Source of the DNA: Plasmodium coatneyi
Taxonomy: Eukaryota > Apicomplexa > Aconoidasida > Haemosporida > Plasmodiidae
NCBI RefSeq assembly: GCF_001680005.1
Contig: NC_033567.1
Coordinates: forward strand, 3,472,001 to 3,536,000
Direction of reading: 5' to 3'
DNA: 64,000 nucleotides
Position 1 is the first letter of the stretch; each line of letters begins with the position of its first letter. This document shows, in pieces, positions 1-12,662 of this stretch. The position numbers were made by a program, and so were the translations under genes. The notes beneath the pieces are model-generated. The model did not search any database, was not told where the DNA came from, and saw only the letters and a program-made list of their open reading frames with translations.

Positions 1-689
1 AATATGTCATTTTTTCCCCCCTTTTGAATGTAAATTTTTACGAACCATTTGAGGAAAGAGGAATTAGAGAAAATCACCATGGCGTGTTAATTTTTTTGTG
101 TGCATATGTACGTATGTTATGTATGCATATATATGTGGCGCGGCCAATGAACATATTAAAAGGAAAAAAAGCAGATGAATGAAAAAATAAAGCAAATTTA
201 TGTAATTTGCTACAGAGAAAATTGCAACCACACTGGCATGTAAGTCGGCTTGATTTTCAGGATGTGCTCGTATATGTGAATGTATCAGCATTCCGCGTAA
301 TAGTCTGCACGGTATGTATATTTGTGCATTTATGCATCGTTATTAGACAAAAATTTTTTTTTTTTTTTTTTACTGTTTTTACACGTGCCACCTGTCAAAA
401 CAGTCGTTTGTAACCCTTTTTAAAATTTGACGTAACGAAATTTGCCTTATGCTATTTTTCTCGGAAATGTATATAGCCCTACATGTGAGTGTGCTTGTGT
501 AACTATACTTCGAGGCCAGCTCCAAAATTGCGTCTCCGCGTTTGAGGCATATGTATGTGTGTGCATCGCTTACAACGCTGGGGCGCCTTCACGTTTGAGT
601 AATTTGTGCTATTACAATCACCTACACGGGAAATTGAGTGTATGAATTGAAGAGTCTCTGTTTTTAATTTAATTAGGTTTAACTTTATC

Positions 690-865
690 CTATTTATTGT
701 ATTATATTTTAGCCTTTTTATTTTATCCTTTTATTTTTCGCCTATTAATTATCGCCTATTAATTTTTTCCTATTAACTTTTGACTATTAATTTGCGTCCA
801 TTCATTTTTCCCTATTTACTGTAGCTTATTAATTTTGCATGCTCATTTTGCCTATTCACTTTTTA
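690..865. repeat. Degenerate AT-rich tandem repeat (CCTATTAATTTTT-like)
   Basis: About ten imperfect copies of a 12-16 nt unit resembling CCTATTAATTTTT follow one another (for example around 748, 764, 779, 795, 840). The units drift in length and sequence, as expected of an old spacer repeat. No coding potential is seen. Confidence 0.6.
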
Positions 866-1562
866 AGCAGTAATTTCCTTCTTTTTTTTTTTTCTTTTTA
901 TAATATGTCGTTTTGTTTGATTTTACTTTTTTTTTTTTGAGGAAAATTTCTCTAACACATGAGTAAGGATTGTTCTCCTGTATTGTTAACAAATCGGGAG
1001 ACGTGAACATTTATATATGCGCGTGCAATATATATGTAATATCGATAGCTCTCCCTGTGTTGCTTTTTTTTTTTTTTTTTTTTTTTTTAAACTTGTGCCC
1101 ATGCAGGTATGTAACACCAAAGTGCGTGTATCTTCCCTTTTTAATAACCGTTTATCGAAATAATAAATGTGTACTTGTTTTCATTTTTCCTTATTTTATT
1201 TACCACCTTTTTTATGCCCATTTAATTAAATTCAACACCCTCAGAGGTGTACTCCTGTTTTTACGCATGTACATTTCACGCAGCCCATTTATAAGCACAT
1301 GTGCAAATGCACACACAAATAGTATAGGTACGTGCAGATGCGCAGAAATATACGTACAACACAAGTGAACCTTCTTGCGCAACACCGGCCAGGTTACCCC
1401 CAACTGTTGAGTAAACCATACTATCATGTCGGCAGTTGTTGCGCATGCGTAGGAAAAAGCGTTTGAAGGTCAGCACACACATATGTATGCGTATTTATGT
1501 ATGTATTTATGCGCACACGCATACATTTGTAAATACTGCATACTACACGCCTTCAACGCCTG

Positions 1563-1570
1563 TGCATGCA
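1563..1570. promoter_or_regulatory. TGCATGCA element upstream of AP2-Sp
   Basis: A perfect TGCATGCA palindrome lies 690 bp upstream of the AP2-Sp start codon. The AP2 domain of PF14_0633 (AP2-EXP), the P. falciparum counterpart of the next gene, is known to bind this octamer, and P. berghei AP2-Sp uses the same core. A role in self-regulation is inference from position only. Confidence 0.45.
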
Positions 1571-2260
1571 AAGATGCTATGTAAAACGCACAATTTTTTA
1601 TGTCCTTTATTTATGTGAATGTGTCACCTTGTTTATTGATTTTTCGTGTCAATTTGGGTAAAGTTGCATTTTATACACCGTGCGTATTGCGCACACTCGT
1701 CCTGTTGTCCCACTGTGCATATTTTTTTTTCCCCCTTTTTTGATTTACTCAACGGCTCACCTGTACTATTGCGCATGTAGGTCCCCACACCACGGTGTAG
1801 TAAGTATGGCAGCGTGTGCACTTGCATATGTGTCAGGATACCAAAGTGTTGTGTGATAGATGGGTTTGCACTGCAGCTTCTTCTAACCACGTGTAACATC
1901 TTACAAAAGGTACAACACAACGTACTGTCGCCGTAACAACATGCGTGTGAACCAGCACATATTTGTTACACCTCTCCCAACGTCAGAAATCATTAGTGCT
2001 GTTTTGTACGCGTGTGTGAATTTCATTCTTTACCACGACTGTGTATAAGGGAAACAGCAGTTTATATCGTTGTTGTCATCTTTATCGTTGCTGCTTTTTT
2101 TGCTTGCGCAATAAAAAGGGGCACAAACCATCTTTTTGTTAACAATTTACTTTATCTGAAGAGTGACGAAAAAAAAAAAAAAAAAAAAAAAGGGCCGCTT
2201 TGTAATGGTTATATAATTCATACCTCCCCTTGTGCTATATACAACGTTGAAGAAAAAAGA

Positions 2261-5200
2261 ATGGATGAAGTTGTGAATGCAGATCAGACGTTTAATCGGG
2301 CAGTTATGCCGATGGAGGGGAAGGTAGTATCAAACGATGGCAGTAACAAAGTGAGTAACATTTTGAATACGGCGGCATCCCGCACTATGGGAGGAGCGAT
2401 GGGAAGCGGGTTTCTTGGCAGCATGAACGGTGTGGTTGGCAACCCGATGAACAGCCCCGTTGTCGGCCCTATGAATCACAATATCATAAACGCAATGGGC
2501 ACTGGAAGGACGAGCAGCTTGAACAGCATGAGTAATATCCTTGGAAGAGGTAATAGGAACAACAAGAGTGCGAGCAACAACAGCGGGAGCAACAACAGCG
2601 GGACGAAAATGGGCCCGATGAAGAGCTCACCAAGTAATGACCCCAGCGTTTTAGCCAACAATTTGGTGAACACTGTGGTGAACACGGTGGTGAATACCAT
2701 GTCGAATGGCAACCACAGCGTTGTCAATCACAGTGTTGGCAATCACAACGTTGGTAATCACAGTGTTGGCAATCACAGCGTTGGCAATCTGGGAAATAGC
2801 CCTATGACCAATGGAAGTAACAACCCCCCAGGAAAAGGCCCCACCCCCCAGCCTGGAACGGGCCAAGTGGTGAAGAAGAAAGTAGGAAGGCCCAAAGGAA
2901 CCACTTCTGCAAATAAAGTTATAAAAAAGGAAGAAAAGGTTTCGACGTCTTCGTCCGGCTACCCAGGGGTCAGTTGGAATAAGAGGATGTGTGCCTGGTT
3001 AGCCTTCTTCTATGATGGAGCATCCAGAAGAAGTAGGACTTTTCACCCCAAGCACTTTAACATGGACAAGGAAAAGGCCCGACTATCAGCCGTAGAATTT
3101 ATGAAATCGTTAGAAAATAACGGTAGAAAAAAATCAACAAAAGGTAAAGGAAGTAGGAGTAAAGCAAAGCAATTAAATGAAGAAATTATCCCAGGGATGA
3201 TGAGTAACGACATGGCAAGCAGCTTAAATAGCAGAGCCCCCAATGGCACTTCAATCCCTATGCACCTAATGTCATTGAACCGCGGGTTCTATATGCAGAA
3301 CATGAATAGAAATTTCAACCTCCCAGGGATGTCCTCAGGTGATAGAAGTAATATTAGTAGTACGTACAACTCGTTAGGTAACACGTCAAATTTAGGAGGC
3401 ATGCAAGACCCAGGGGGAATTTATATACATAATGGAGGAGCTCCCGCCCACGCCATGTTTGGAGGGAACATGCACATGTTGGGCAGTGTCAAAAGTAACG
3501 CAAACGGTGGTACTGGTTGTAGCAATGGTGGAAATAACGGTGCAAGTAACGGCAGTGGCAGTGGTAATAATATGCTCTACCTGAACGACTTGATGTTCCA
3601 TTCGAATGTTATGCAGACGGGAAATCCTTCCGGGGGTGTAAATGTAAACTTCGTCGATAGAAATTTGAGCAATAACAACGCCATCAGTGAGCTTTTAAAA
3701 ATGGAAGAAAGTTTAGGATTGCATAATAAAGACGTGGAAACTTTAATGAATGCACTTTTTAGACAAAACTATAATATGAACATAGGTATGGCCAACATGG
3801 ATAAGCATCAGTACCTAAACAGTAGTGGGAAGAACAGTACTACTGGGCGGGGTGGTATGAAGACATCTTCTTCGAACAGTACAAACGGGGTGAACTCTAT
3901 TGGGAATAGCAACCCCCCCAACAGTAACAACGCGACCAATTCGATGAACGGCAATTCGTCCCAAGGGGCGCATTTATATTTGTCCAATCGTGGATTAGGT
4001 GATGTTTTTGAAAATGGGAACGAATCCAATAATGGGATCAGCATGGCAAACATGGTGAACCTACCCAACGTGGGCAATTTGCCAAATTATTATGACTACA
4101 ATTTTGAGCCATATCGAGGGAATATGCCTCCTCATTTGATCGACATGGTGCATCGGTTAAACAACGACATGAAGGAGGATGGGAAAAGTGGCGGAGTGAG
4201 TGGAGGGGATAACCGAAGTGACGAAATGAATGAGTTAAATTTCCTTACCACGGATAACGCCGCTTGGATTAACCAACTGAAACAATCGCAAAATAACCTG
4301 TGCAACAATATAAATAGCAACCCCTGTGATTTATGTGATTCAGGCAGTTCCTCGCCTGAGCCTAATATGGGTAAGAAGATAGACATGGGTATCCGGAAAA
4401 AAGCAGCGAATAATATTCTCAGAATGTCTAACCGGAAGAGTGAGATGGTGGACTCTGGTGCCACTACGGCTGCACGCCATGTCAACGGTGATGGTAGTGG
4501 CAGCGATAACGCAAGCGGGAATGGCAATGGAAATAACGGCAGTGCCAACTTTGACATGAATAGTAATTCGCCCTGCGATTGTGCACCCCACCTGAGGAAT
4601 CAGAAGAAGCACTACTGCATGTATTACAACGAAGCCAATTCGAACGCCACGAATGACGACAGTTACAATTTTATGGCACCATGGAATGGCAATAAAGCCA
4701 ACTCGAGTAACAACCGAATGAATGGCTTGGACAGTAATAATGAGAACGCTATTGATAGCACCCATCATGCATCTAAGGGCGCTTCGAATAATAGTACGAT
4801 AAACATGGGAAACCCCAACAGTGTCATCCTTTCCATGTCAACAAATAATAACCAGATAAATTCTCTTGCACAAAATGCAACAAATCTGGCAGGGAACATC
4901 GAAATGAACCCCAAACAAAGTTCCCACTCTTCATCTGCCTTTTCTGGCACACCTAATATACAAGACTTGCAGAAGAAGCTGCATTTTCAGACCCAGTCAG
5001 GTGTCAGTACATCTGCGCCAGATTTGCAGAATGCACTACAAAGGGCCAAGCAGGTGAATAACTTTGCGCAAAAGGGTCTTACCAGTAGTAACAACAATGG
5101 TGCCACGAACAACAACGCTAGTGGTGGTAACAATATTGGAGGCTCAAATCCTGTTAATGTTACTTCCAATGAAACAACTGCGTATAAGAAAAGGGGACCA

Positions 5201-5446
5201 AAGGATAGCCGGAAGAGCTTGTTACCCCCGGAGGCGGTGGCACCATCGACAGCGGGATCTTCACATGCCATGAACACACAGTCGTTGCAGAACGGAAAAA
5301 AAAACGAGATAAACCTGGATTTCGCCGACCAGAACAGTATATGTAGCAAGCTAAGTAGCATAATCAATTTCGAGTGGCTCAGCTCCGACGCGAAGACACT
5401 TCCGAATAGGAATAATGAGGACGTGTTCGATAACGGAGATGCGTGA
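2261..5446 (+). CDS. AP2-Sp: ApiAP2 transcription factor AP2-Sp / AP2-EXP
   Basis: Single-exon gene of 1061 aa. I start at the ATG at 2261 (MDEVVNADQTF), because the open frame upstream is spacer-like, has only non-ATG starts and runs through an A tract. An AT-hook-like motif (GRPKG, about residue 209) comes just before one AP2 DNA-binding domain at about residues 231-286, beginning GYPGVSWNKRMCAWLAFF and ending FMKSLE. The rest is Asn/Ser/Gly/Met-rich low complexity, including tandem NHSVG repeats (about residues 150-177). The AT-hook plus single AP2 arrangement and the neighbours (RPN2, HDP1, PPKL) match PF3D7_1466400, whose domain binds TGCATGCA. In P. berghei the orthologue AP2-Sp drives sporozoite gene expression; in P. 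falciparum AP2-EXP also affects blood-stage exported genes. It acts in the nucleus. Identity is by domain and synteny, not by a search. Confidence 0.9.
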   Translation: MDEVVNADQTFNRAVMPMEGKVVSNDGSNKVSNILNTAASRTMGGAMGSGFLGSMNGVVGNPMNSPVVGPMNHNIINAMGTGRTSSLNSMSNILGRGNRNNKSASNNSGSNNSGTKMGPMKSSPSNDPSVLANNLVNTVVNTVVNTMSNGNHSVVNHSVGNHNVGNHSVGNHSVGNLGNSPMTNGSNNPPGKGPTPQPGTGQVVKKKVGRPKGTTSANKVIKKEEKVSTSSSGYPGVSWNKRMCAWLAFFYDGASRRSRTFHPKHFNMDKEKARLSAVEFMKSLENNGRKKSTKGKGSRSKAKQLNEEIIPGMMSNDMASSLNSRAPNGTSIPMHLMSLNRGFYMQNMNRNFNLPGMSSGDRSNISSTYNSLGNTSNLGGMQDPGGIYIHNGGAPAHAMFGGNMHMLGSVKSNANGGTGCSNGGNNGASNGSGSGNNMLYLNDLMFHSNVMQTGNPSGGVNVNFVDRNLSNNNAISELLKMEESLGLHNKDVETLMNALFRQNYNMNIGMANMDKHQYLNSSGKNSTTGRGGMKTSSSNSTNGVNSIGNSNPPNSNNATNSMNGNSSQGAHLYLSNRGLGDVFENGNESNNGISMANMVNLPNVGNLPNYYDYNFEPYRGNMPPHLIDMVHRLNNDMKEDGKSGGVSGGDNRSDEMNELNFLTTDNAAWINQLKQSQNNLCNNINSNPCDLCDSGSSSPEPNMGKKIDMGIRKKAANNILRMSNRKSEMVDSGATTAARHVNGDGSGSDNASGNGNGNNGSANFDMNSNSPCDCAPHLRNQKKHYCMYYNEANSNATNDDSYNFMAPWNGNKANSSNNRMNGLDSNNENAIDSTHHASKGASNNSTINMGNPNSVILSMSTNNNQINSLAQNATNLAGNIEMNPKQSSHSSSAFSGTPNIQDLQKKLHFQTQSGVSTSAPDLQNALQRAKQVNNFAQKGLTSSNNNGATNNNASGGNNIGGSNPVNVTSNETTAYKKRGPKDSRKSLLPPEAVAPSTAGSSHAMNTQSLQNGKKNEINLDFADQNSICSKLSSIINFEWLSSDAKTLPNRNNEDVFDNGDA
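2707..2790 (+). repeat. 15-nt tandem repeat coding NHSVG in AP2-Sp
   Basis: Five to six near-identical 15-nt units (AATCACAGTGTTGGC type) encode NHSVG/NHNVG repeats within the low-complexity region N-terminal to the AP2 domain. The frame is kept through all units. Such arrays commonly vary in copy number between isolates. Confidence 0.8.
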
Positions 5447-7112
5447 AGTGGAAGCGGCGATTATAGTTTTCAATGCGCGTTGCCCTATCGAGGATATTTT
5501 TTTTTTTTTTTTTTTTGGTCCACCTGTTTGATTTTCTTTTTTCCTTCCAGTTAGCTAATTTGTTTAGTGGGTCTTCTCCCCCGTTACCCGACTTTTTTTT
5601 TTTTTTTTTTTTTTTTGGCTTCCCATTTAGCCTGTACCACACATCTTGTCATGCTTTTTTGTTCTCAATTTTTATGTTAACACGGATACAATTTTTGTTA
5701 AGCTGTTTTGTGCCTTTTTATTTGAACAAAAATGTGTATGAAGCATGAAGATTAGATAAGTTTTTTCTTTTTTCTTTTTTTATGAGGAGATTACATGGTT
5801 CATTTTTCATGCTGATATATGGAGTGTAGCATAAAGTGTCGGTATTTCCATTTTTAATTTAATGAGGATTAAATGGCGACGAAGCACGGAGAAGTGGAGG
5901 TTGTAAAGACATGTAGGTCTTCCACTGGACAGGTGGGGCAAAGAGATCGACGAGGGAGAAATGAATAGCGGTGGAAATGAATTGTATACATATATGCATA
6001 TACATATACATGCCTATGTACCTATTCGTGGCTGCCTCCATTTTTTTTGCACGCATTTGTTAAATTCATGCATGCAAGGGTGGAATCGAATCGTTTTATT
6101 TGCTTTTGCTGTAATTAAAACATTAATCTTTTTTTTTTTAAAAATTGGTAAAATTAAGCATTTTAGAAAAATAAAAAGTGGCTCTCTGTCGGCTTCTAAA
6201 ATTTGAGGAAATATGTCTGCTCAGTTGAGAAAGGGGATGTAGACATTCGCATCCAATTTTTTACCTTTTCAATTCGCTAATGTGAACAAAAAAAAATGTT
6301 TAACTTTTTTGCAGTAGCTTTTTTTCTAAAATTTAAAGGGGCGGGTTAATGTGCGCAAAAAAAATGAGCAAATTATTAGCTCCACGTAATGGTAATGAAA
6401 AATGGTTATTTTAATACAGATGAGTTGAGGAGGTACGACAAGGTCTACCAAAACGTTTTTGTGAAATATATCTTTGGACAACATAGGACTGGTGAGCGTG
6501 TGCACTGGTCCATCAGTGCGTCCCACGCAAATTTGCACAAACGTGTACAAGAGTATGTACGCATGTATGTACGTATGTGTGTGCATATGCCCATACGCAC
6601 ACACACGTCTACACACTGTTCACAGCACATTCGAGCGCTGTAATCCCATGAAAGTTGTTCTTGTGGGATTATGCAACATGGCTGATAAATGGGTTTCATC
6701 TTTATTCCCCAAATGTTGTGGCGTTATGATGTGCCTTTTTCTTCTAATTAAATGGAAAAAAAAAAAAAATCGACTGCACATCTCACACAGAGAGGGGGGA
6801 CAACGAAATATAATATAGGAACTTATAAAATGTTCATAAAGCATGAACACGTAATTTTCTCGCGCTTTTAAATAGGCATGATGTGTGCTTATTCCACTCC
6901 TCGCAATGTATGTATATTGGGGAGTGTGTCCTGCTAAATGGAAGGGCACATAATAAAGGCGCTTAAATATGGCTAATTAGTGCTTCACAAAATTTGGATC
7001 TATGACACCACACCAAACTAAGCTGTGTTAAATTACGCCGTGAGGAAGTGCCCCAAGGGGAAGGGCATCCAATATAAGTCCCCCCCGTCGAAGTGCGCTA
7101 CGCCAGGGTAAA
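5447..7112. other. Convergent spacer between AP2-Sp and RPN2
   Basis: Both flanking genes end here, so it should hold two 3' UTRs and polyadenylation regions. It contains T runs (5499-5516, 5594-5616), a perfect TGCATGCA at 6069-6076, and TACGTATG-type runs near 6560. No open frame looks coding, and no structured RNA gene was recognised. Confidence 0.6.
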
Positions 7113-10100
7113 TCAATTTTCATCTTTCCACGCGAAGGGCTCAAAGGGGGGGGCCTCCTTCGCTGTATTCTCGAGATTTATTTCGATGAAGTCGGCTGGC
7201 TCCGAAGGTCTGCAAAAAAGGGGGCATGGATTCACAAAATGGTGTAATAGGGGGAACACAGAATAAAAATAAAATAAAATGAATAAATATGACAATATTA
7301 AATGGTAAATTTTTTCTTTTTCCCTGCCACGTGCGCCATATCGCTCCTTACGTCGTGTCCACAAGCATGATGAAGCCCGATTTTCGCGAGGGAAGGATGG
7401 GCTTAAATCTGCTGTTGGCCTGATATTCGATGAATTTTTCCTGCATTTTGATGACTCTGCAAGGGTTTTTCATGTCCACCTGTGGAGGGTAAAAATTGGG
7501 GAAACGGGATCACCGCATGTTTTGGGGTCATACATTCGGCGTTAACCCGATCAGAGGTGTGTACGGCGGTACGGGGAAAGACGATCATGGGATGCACTAA
7601 ATGGTGACATGCACAGTTATGCTTTACACGCGGTTATACTATAAAGGACGCTCCAACTCACCGTGTTGTTGGTGGACTGGATGGCGGAAACCTTCCCCTT
7701 CGTGTCGGCCTTCTTCATTTTCTGCAAGTTGGAAAGGTTGCTAGTCTCGTTGGCCTGTTCATTCGTGGTCTCGTCATTGGCACTGCCCTCGACGCTTTCC
7801 GCATGGGAGACGTGACTGGATTGCCCCACCGTAGCAGCTGTGCTCAGGACCTCCAAGTTCTTCATGGACTTTCCATCTGATAAAACGGAGCTGTTGTCAT
7901 CCTGGGCAGTTTTCTCCTTGGCCAATTTGTTCTCACTTTTCTGCTTTTTCAATTTTAGTGTTTTCCTTTTCGCAGTGGTGGACAAAACCGCCGTGACGGT
8001 TTCCTTCTTCTCTTGTGTTTTTTCTTTGCTTAAAAAGGAGGGGTAATCAAAGGTCTGATTTTTGCATGTGGACAGGACAGAGAAATTCTTGGGAACCTTC
8101 AAATCTTCCGTTAATCCAATTAAGCACGTCGGAAGGAAAGTCAAGCTAATCATGTGGATCAGTGGAAACCAATACCACAGTTGGCTAAATAAGCAAAAAC
8201 CAACAGCTGCCTGTGGTCTAATAATATTTGCTCTTCTTGTGAAGAAAGTCGAAATGGCATTTCTTCCACATATGTCTAACAACCCAGCACCTACAATTGC
8301 ACCAAATTTCGCAATAATATCTTCATGTTTATCCGATAAAATGCGCATAATTTCGTCTTTAAATTTTTTAAAATTTGGATTTACGTGTTCATTCGATTGT
8401 TGGAAAATTAGTCCTAACGATATGAAAGCACTTTGTCTGACAAAATCAGTTGTATCCGTTAGCAATGGCATAAGCATGTTAATGGCTTCTTCATTTCCTG
8501 AGGCAGCGCAAGCAATACCTAATGCTAGTGCGGCCCCGTAACGAACATGTGGGTTATAACTCTCAATTAGGAGATTTAAAAACATAGGCACTTGCGAAGG
8601 ACTATTACATAGTACAAATCCTAACGCTATAACAGCTGCTCTCCTAACATCGTCACTTACATCTGACACCGAGAAATGAAGTAGCCTTTTTATTATGTGT
8701 TTATTATAGCTAGATAAACCACAGTACGCCATAGCAATGGTAAACATCCCTCCGTACCGTATAATGGCATCCTTATCGTTAATTAACTCTTCAATTAAAG
8801 CGTCTGCCCCTTTTTCCTTTTGGAACATGACAAATCCTAAACTGATACTACAGGCGCGTGTTATTTTTTCATGTTGTGTGTCATGTGCATAGGCTAGCAA
8901 TTCGTCTACACATTTCTCATCACCACTTCCAAGTTTTAGCAAGCCAATTGCATATGCTGCACTTTCCCCTGCTACGGCTGAGTCTGAATACATGACCCCC
9001 TTTAACTCATCATACACTTGTTCGTCGTCATTTTCCCCCATACACACTAACCCTAACCCTAGACAGCAACCATGTTGTAACACCTCATCGTTTACATTTA
9101 ACTTTAACTGAGCTAGTAGAAAGTTTTTCACCTTCTTATCGTTGGTGTTATAATTGGCATGTATCAACCCAAGGGCATATAGGGATCCTCCCTCTGAGTA
9201 CACTCCACTGGGGGATATGCCTACGTTCATGTTATTTGTAATTTGTCTCGTCACGTCATTACATGGTAGATGTGATGAGAGGACGATAAATGATTCGTTC
9301 ACATGTCCTTTGTAGACCACACCGAGAGACGCTGTGGAGGAGAATTTCGCCCAATTTATCGCCTTCGATAACCACTCAATGTTGGAACGCAGGAACACGT
9401 CACACGTGGTGCCTGTCTGCATTAACCCGTGTGCTATCACTATCCCATGGTGAGTGATGCTACTTCTAGAATCGACTACATTTTTGTAACTATCCAACAG
9501 AATTAGATCGGAATGGTTATTTCGGTGCAGAAATTCCATGTATAAATTTATGGTAACTTTCCCCGTCAATATGTACACCAGCTTTTTGACTTTATCGTAG
9601 AGCTTGTGGTTTTCGCTTATATACATGAGGATGTCATCTGACAGCCTCTGCTTCTCCTCCTCGCCGTTCACCAGGTTGTTCCCATTGGGGGGGTTGTTAC
9701 CGTTCGGGGCGTTGATCCCGTTGGCTGCATTTACCCCGTTAGCCGCGTTGGGAGCACTGTCGCCCTGTTCGTTACCGCCGTTGCCACCCCCGTCCTGACC
9801 GCTCCCGTCCTCAGCGTTCTTCTTCTCCGTCTCGTCCTGCACCTCCCCCGGGGAAGACTCCTCCTGCTGGGGAACTGTGCTGGGAACCTCCTCCCCCTTG
9901 GCAACGTCATCCACAGGACAGTCTCCACCCAAGTGGAGGTTGGACCGCTTCTTCGACTCCCCTGAGTAGCTCTGCTCCCCATAGTAAAACGACTTATTCT
10001 GTATCAAAATTTCCTTAATCTGTTTTAAAATATTTTTCAAAAAAGTCCTATTTTCCAAATCTACCAATTCGAAGGAAATCTGATATGCCATCAGATGATA

Positions 10101-11078
10101 GTCGTTAACCAAGCTTAGTAAAATTTCCGCAACTTTTTTATAGTCATTTATGTAGAATAAACATTCGCACAGATTTATGTATTCACTTTTTAATTCTTCT
10201 GGGTCCATGGAAAGATATATTTTAACTAGCAATTTGAAGAAATCACTTCTGAACTTTTTAGTCGTATTAATATGTCTTTCATTTGCAATGGAGTGTTGTA
10301 ACAATTCTATCTTATTAGGACAGTTTAGAATTATATATTCTACTTTATCTAACCTTCTAGCGTCTAATGCTACCCCTAAGGCTTCCTTCACGCTATTATT
10401 TTGCATGCAGATTTCTAACATTTCATCAACGAACAATTCCATCTTCTGGTGAATTTCGCTACTTAGGTCTTCCTTAAAAATGTCTATATCGGCTTCCACT
10501 TTTCCGTTACTACTTTCTTGGTTATTGTAAAGGTTGAAGTTGCTTCTGTTGTATGTGTTGTCCGAACCCATGTGGTCGTTATATGCACCTCCATCGACGT
10601 AATTGCTATCGTTCACCTCGTTGTTGCTTCCATCTCCCTGATGAACAGTGCTGTGGTGGGTACCACTATGTTTATTGCTGCTTATGAGTTGACCCTCATA
10701 GTCCCTCTCCCGAATTTCCACATACTTCTCTATACATTTCGCTAGCATCGTTTCGACATATTGCGATTTTTCGTTTATGTTAAACAGCTTGCCTGCACAG
10801 AGGGCGTACTTCAACGCTTCAGGGTATTTTTCCAAATGGAAATAAACCTTACTGGCCACCAAATTGGCCAACTCTCTTCCAACGAAATTCTGGTCCTCAC
10901 ATAGTTCTTCTATTTTAAAAATATAATCTGCTAACTCGGGCCAGTAAACATCCACAATGGCATTCAGTTTTTCCAACCCGAAAATTTTCAAGCTCGCTTC
11001 TTCCTCGTTCAGCAGCGCTATGACACCCGAGGCCGACGTGACGATGTCGCTCTGGTGCAGGTTCTTCTCAAACTCCAT
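7113..11078 (-). CDS. RPN2: 26S proteasome regulatory subunit RPN2
   Basis: Non-ATPase scaffold of the 19S regulatory particle, which helps hold the base and receives ubiquitin-loaded substrates. Three exons on the minus strand: 11078-7662, 7479-7352 and 7209-7113, joined by ACG|GTGAGT, CAG, AC|GTAAGG and GCAG sites with consistent phase, giving 1213 aa. An N-terminal helical-repeat region leads to proteasome/cyclosome (PC) repeats at about residues 575-900, each with the hydrophobic Gly/Ala-rich pattern (ALGLIHANYN, AAYAIGLLKLGSG, AAVIALGFVLC, AALALGIACA). The last two small exons supply the conserved tail (MKNPCRVIKMQEKF, then FEPFAWKDEN). A parasite-specific acidic insert rich in NAANG/PNGNN lies around residues 400-490. 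Length is near or above that of yeast and human RPN2 because of this insert. It is head-to-head with HDP1 across 4.9 kb. Confidence 0.93.
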
Positions 11079-12662
11079 TTTTTTCTCAGGGGTGATAAGG
11101 ACGGTTTATATAATATGCGTATGTGTTGCTCAGGTTGGAGGGAGACCCAACGGAGGTCTTTTTGTGTATATATGTGGACGTCTCCTCTAGCACGAACGCT
11201 ACTGTAGTGCGCCTCCTACCACTGCCACTTCTACATGTGTCCCCTTGCACAACATGCACGTCCGCACATACACACACACACACACACCTTTTCGGCTCAC
11301 CACACGTAACGTGGTGTGTATTTCTCACCGAACACCCCTCGTTTGCAGTAACTTCGAATTTGCTTCTTCAGGTGCGTCTTAACGTGTTCTGTTTGCACTT
11401 GCGTTTTGGTTCTCTTTCGCAAATTTAATAATATCTTCGTTAAGGCAATTGTGTTAACCTTTCGCCTTTCCGTTAGAGCGTCATTATTATATATACTTCC
11501 TTCCCTACAGCCTACGTTTACTTTATTTTGTTCCTCCCTAGGGGAAAAATCAGTTCAGTGTGTTGGGCATTTATAGTACCACTAGGCAGAAGAGAAGATG
11601 CAAAAAAGGCGCTCGATCCGTAGATACATATAAGGAGTTTTCTTATTTTGTTCTGGCCGATTGGGATATGCAATTCGGGGTGTTCCCCCCTGTTCAGTGC
11701 CACTTTGGTGTTTGTTTAGCCTCTCCGGTTTTGCGTATCCTGTTTGTGCCTCCCCGGGTGTTCCTTAACCGTTGAGTATTTAACCTTTCCTGGTTTCCTT
11801 ACCCTTTAAAATTTGTTCTCACTATTCACATACTAGTGAACACCTCTTTCTTTTTTTTACGCTAACCTTGGCTATTTTAAATTATTTTGGCACATACTTT
11901 CTTGTGCTGTTTACAAAAGTGCAATTTTTTTATTTATTTTTAAGAGAGGTGGAACGTACATGTTTCCTTGTGTACGGAAATGGTTTAATATGGTCGCCGC
12001 GCGTATGCAAAACGTGTTAATTTTGTTCATTTATTTTTTTCGATGCGCCAGGAATTCCCACATGTATTAATATATTATATACATATATGTATTATACGTG
12101 CGTATGCATGTGCCCCTCGCATTTTACGTGTACGTATTTTTCACGCATCTTGCCTTGTGTCGTGAAAGTGTACCAATTTTTTTCTTCTTTTTTAAAAATT
12201 CGCGGATATTTCCAGTGTTAGGAAAAAAAATTGGCTGTGCACAGCAATGCGCCCCTTCAGAGAATAACCAGGTGAAACAGCGAACACACATATTCTACTA
12301 AGCCGGAGTGCCGTAACAAGGAACAGATTAGATTATCTCCATTGAAAATGATTTATTCAAACAGATCATTAAATCACCTTTGGTGAGCTTGTAAACTTCG
12401 CAGAACAAAGCTTTTTTTCTCTCCACCTCTCTTTCCCTGGGCACACTAAACACAAGTTGGAAAATAAAATCACAACTGGTTTACATAAAATCGTGTATTT
12501 TTTCGATTTATTCTGTTCAGTGATAATTTATAAGGTGATCACTCAAGGGTCACACTCCTCCTTTGTGTAATTACCACATGGTAACGTTATGACAACCACC
12601 AAAGCTAAGCATCCTCGGTGCCCAGCATTTTCGCTCCATTACGCAATTCCGCAGAAAAAAAT

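Larger units (their letters stand above)
1..2260. promoter_or_regulatory. Upstream region of AP2-Sp/AP2-EXP
   Basis: No convincing coding exon is seen on either strand. The stretch is AT-rich spacer with T runs (about 355-371, 1063-1088), a degenerate repeat (690-865), and short GC-richer patches with TG/CA dinucleotide runs. It holds a perfect TGCATGCA (1563-1570) and a TGCATGC (836-842), the recognition element of the protein encoded just downstream. It is therefore best read as promoter plus 5' UTR. A 20-odd base A run at about 2170-2191 lies just before the start codon and would be in the 5' UTR. Confidence 0.6.

Noticed and set aside
2012..2260. N-terminal extension of AP2-Sp with a hydrophobic segment
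   Set aside because: The open frame has no ATG before 2261, runs through an A tract giving poly-Lys, and has spacer-like composition. A membrane segment makes no sense on a nuclear factor.
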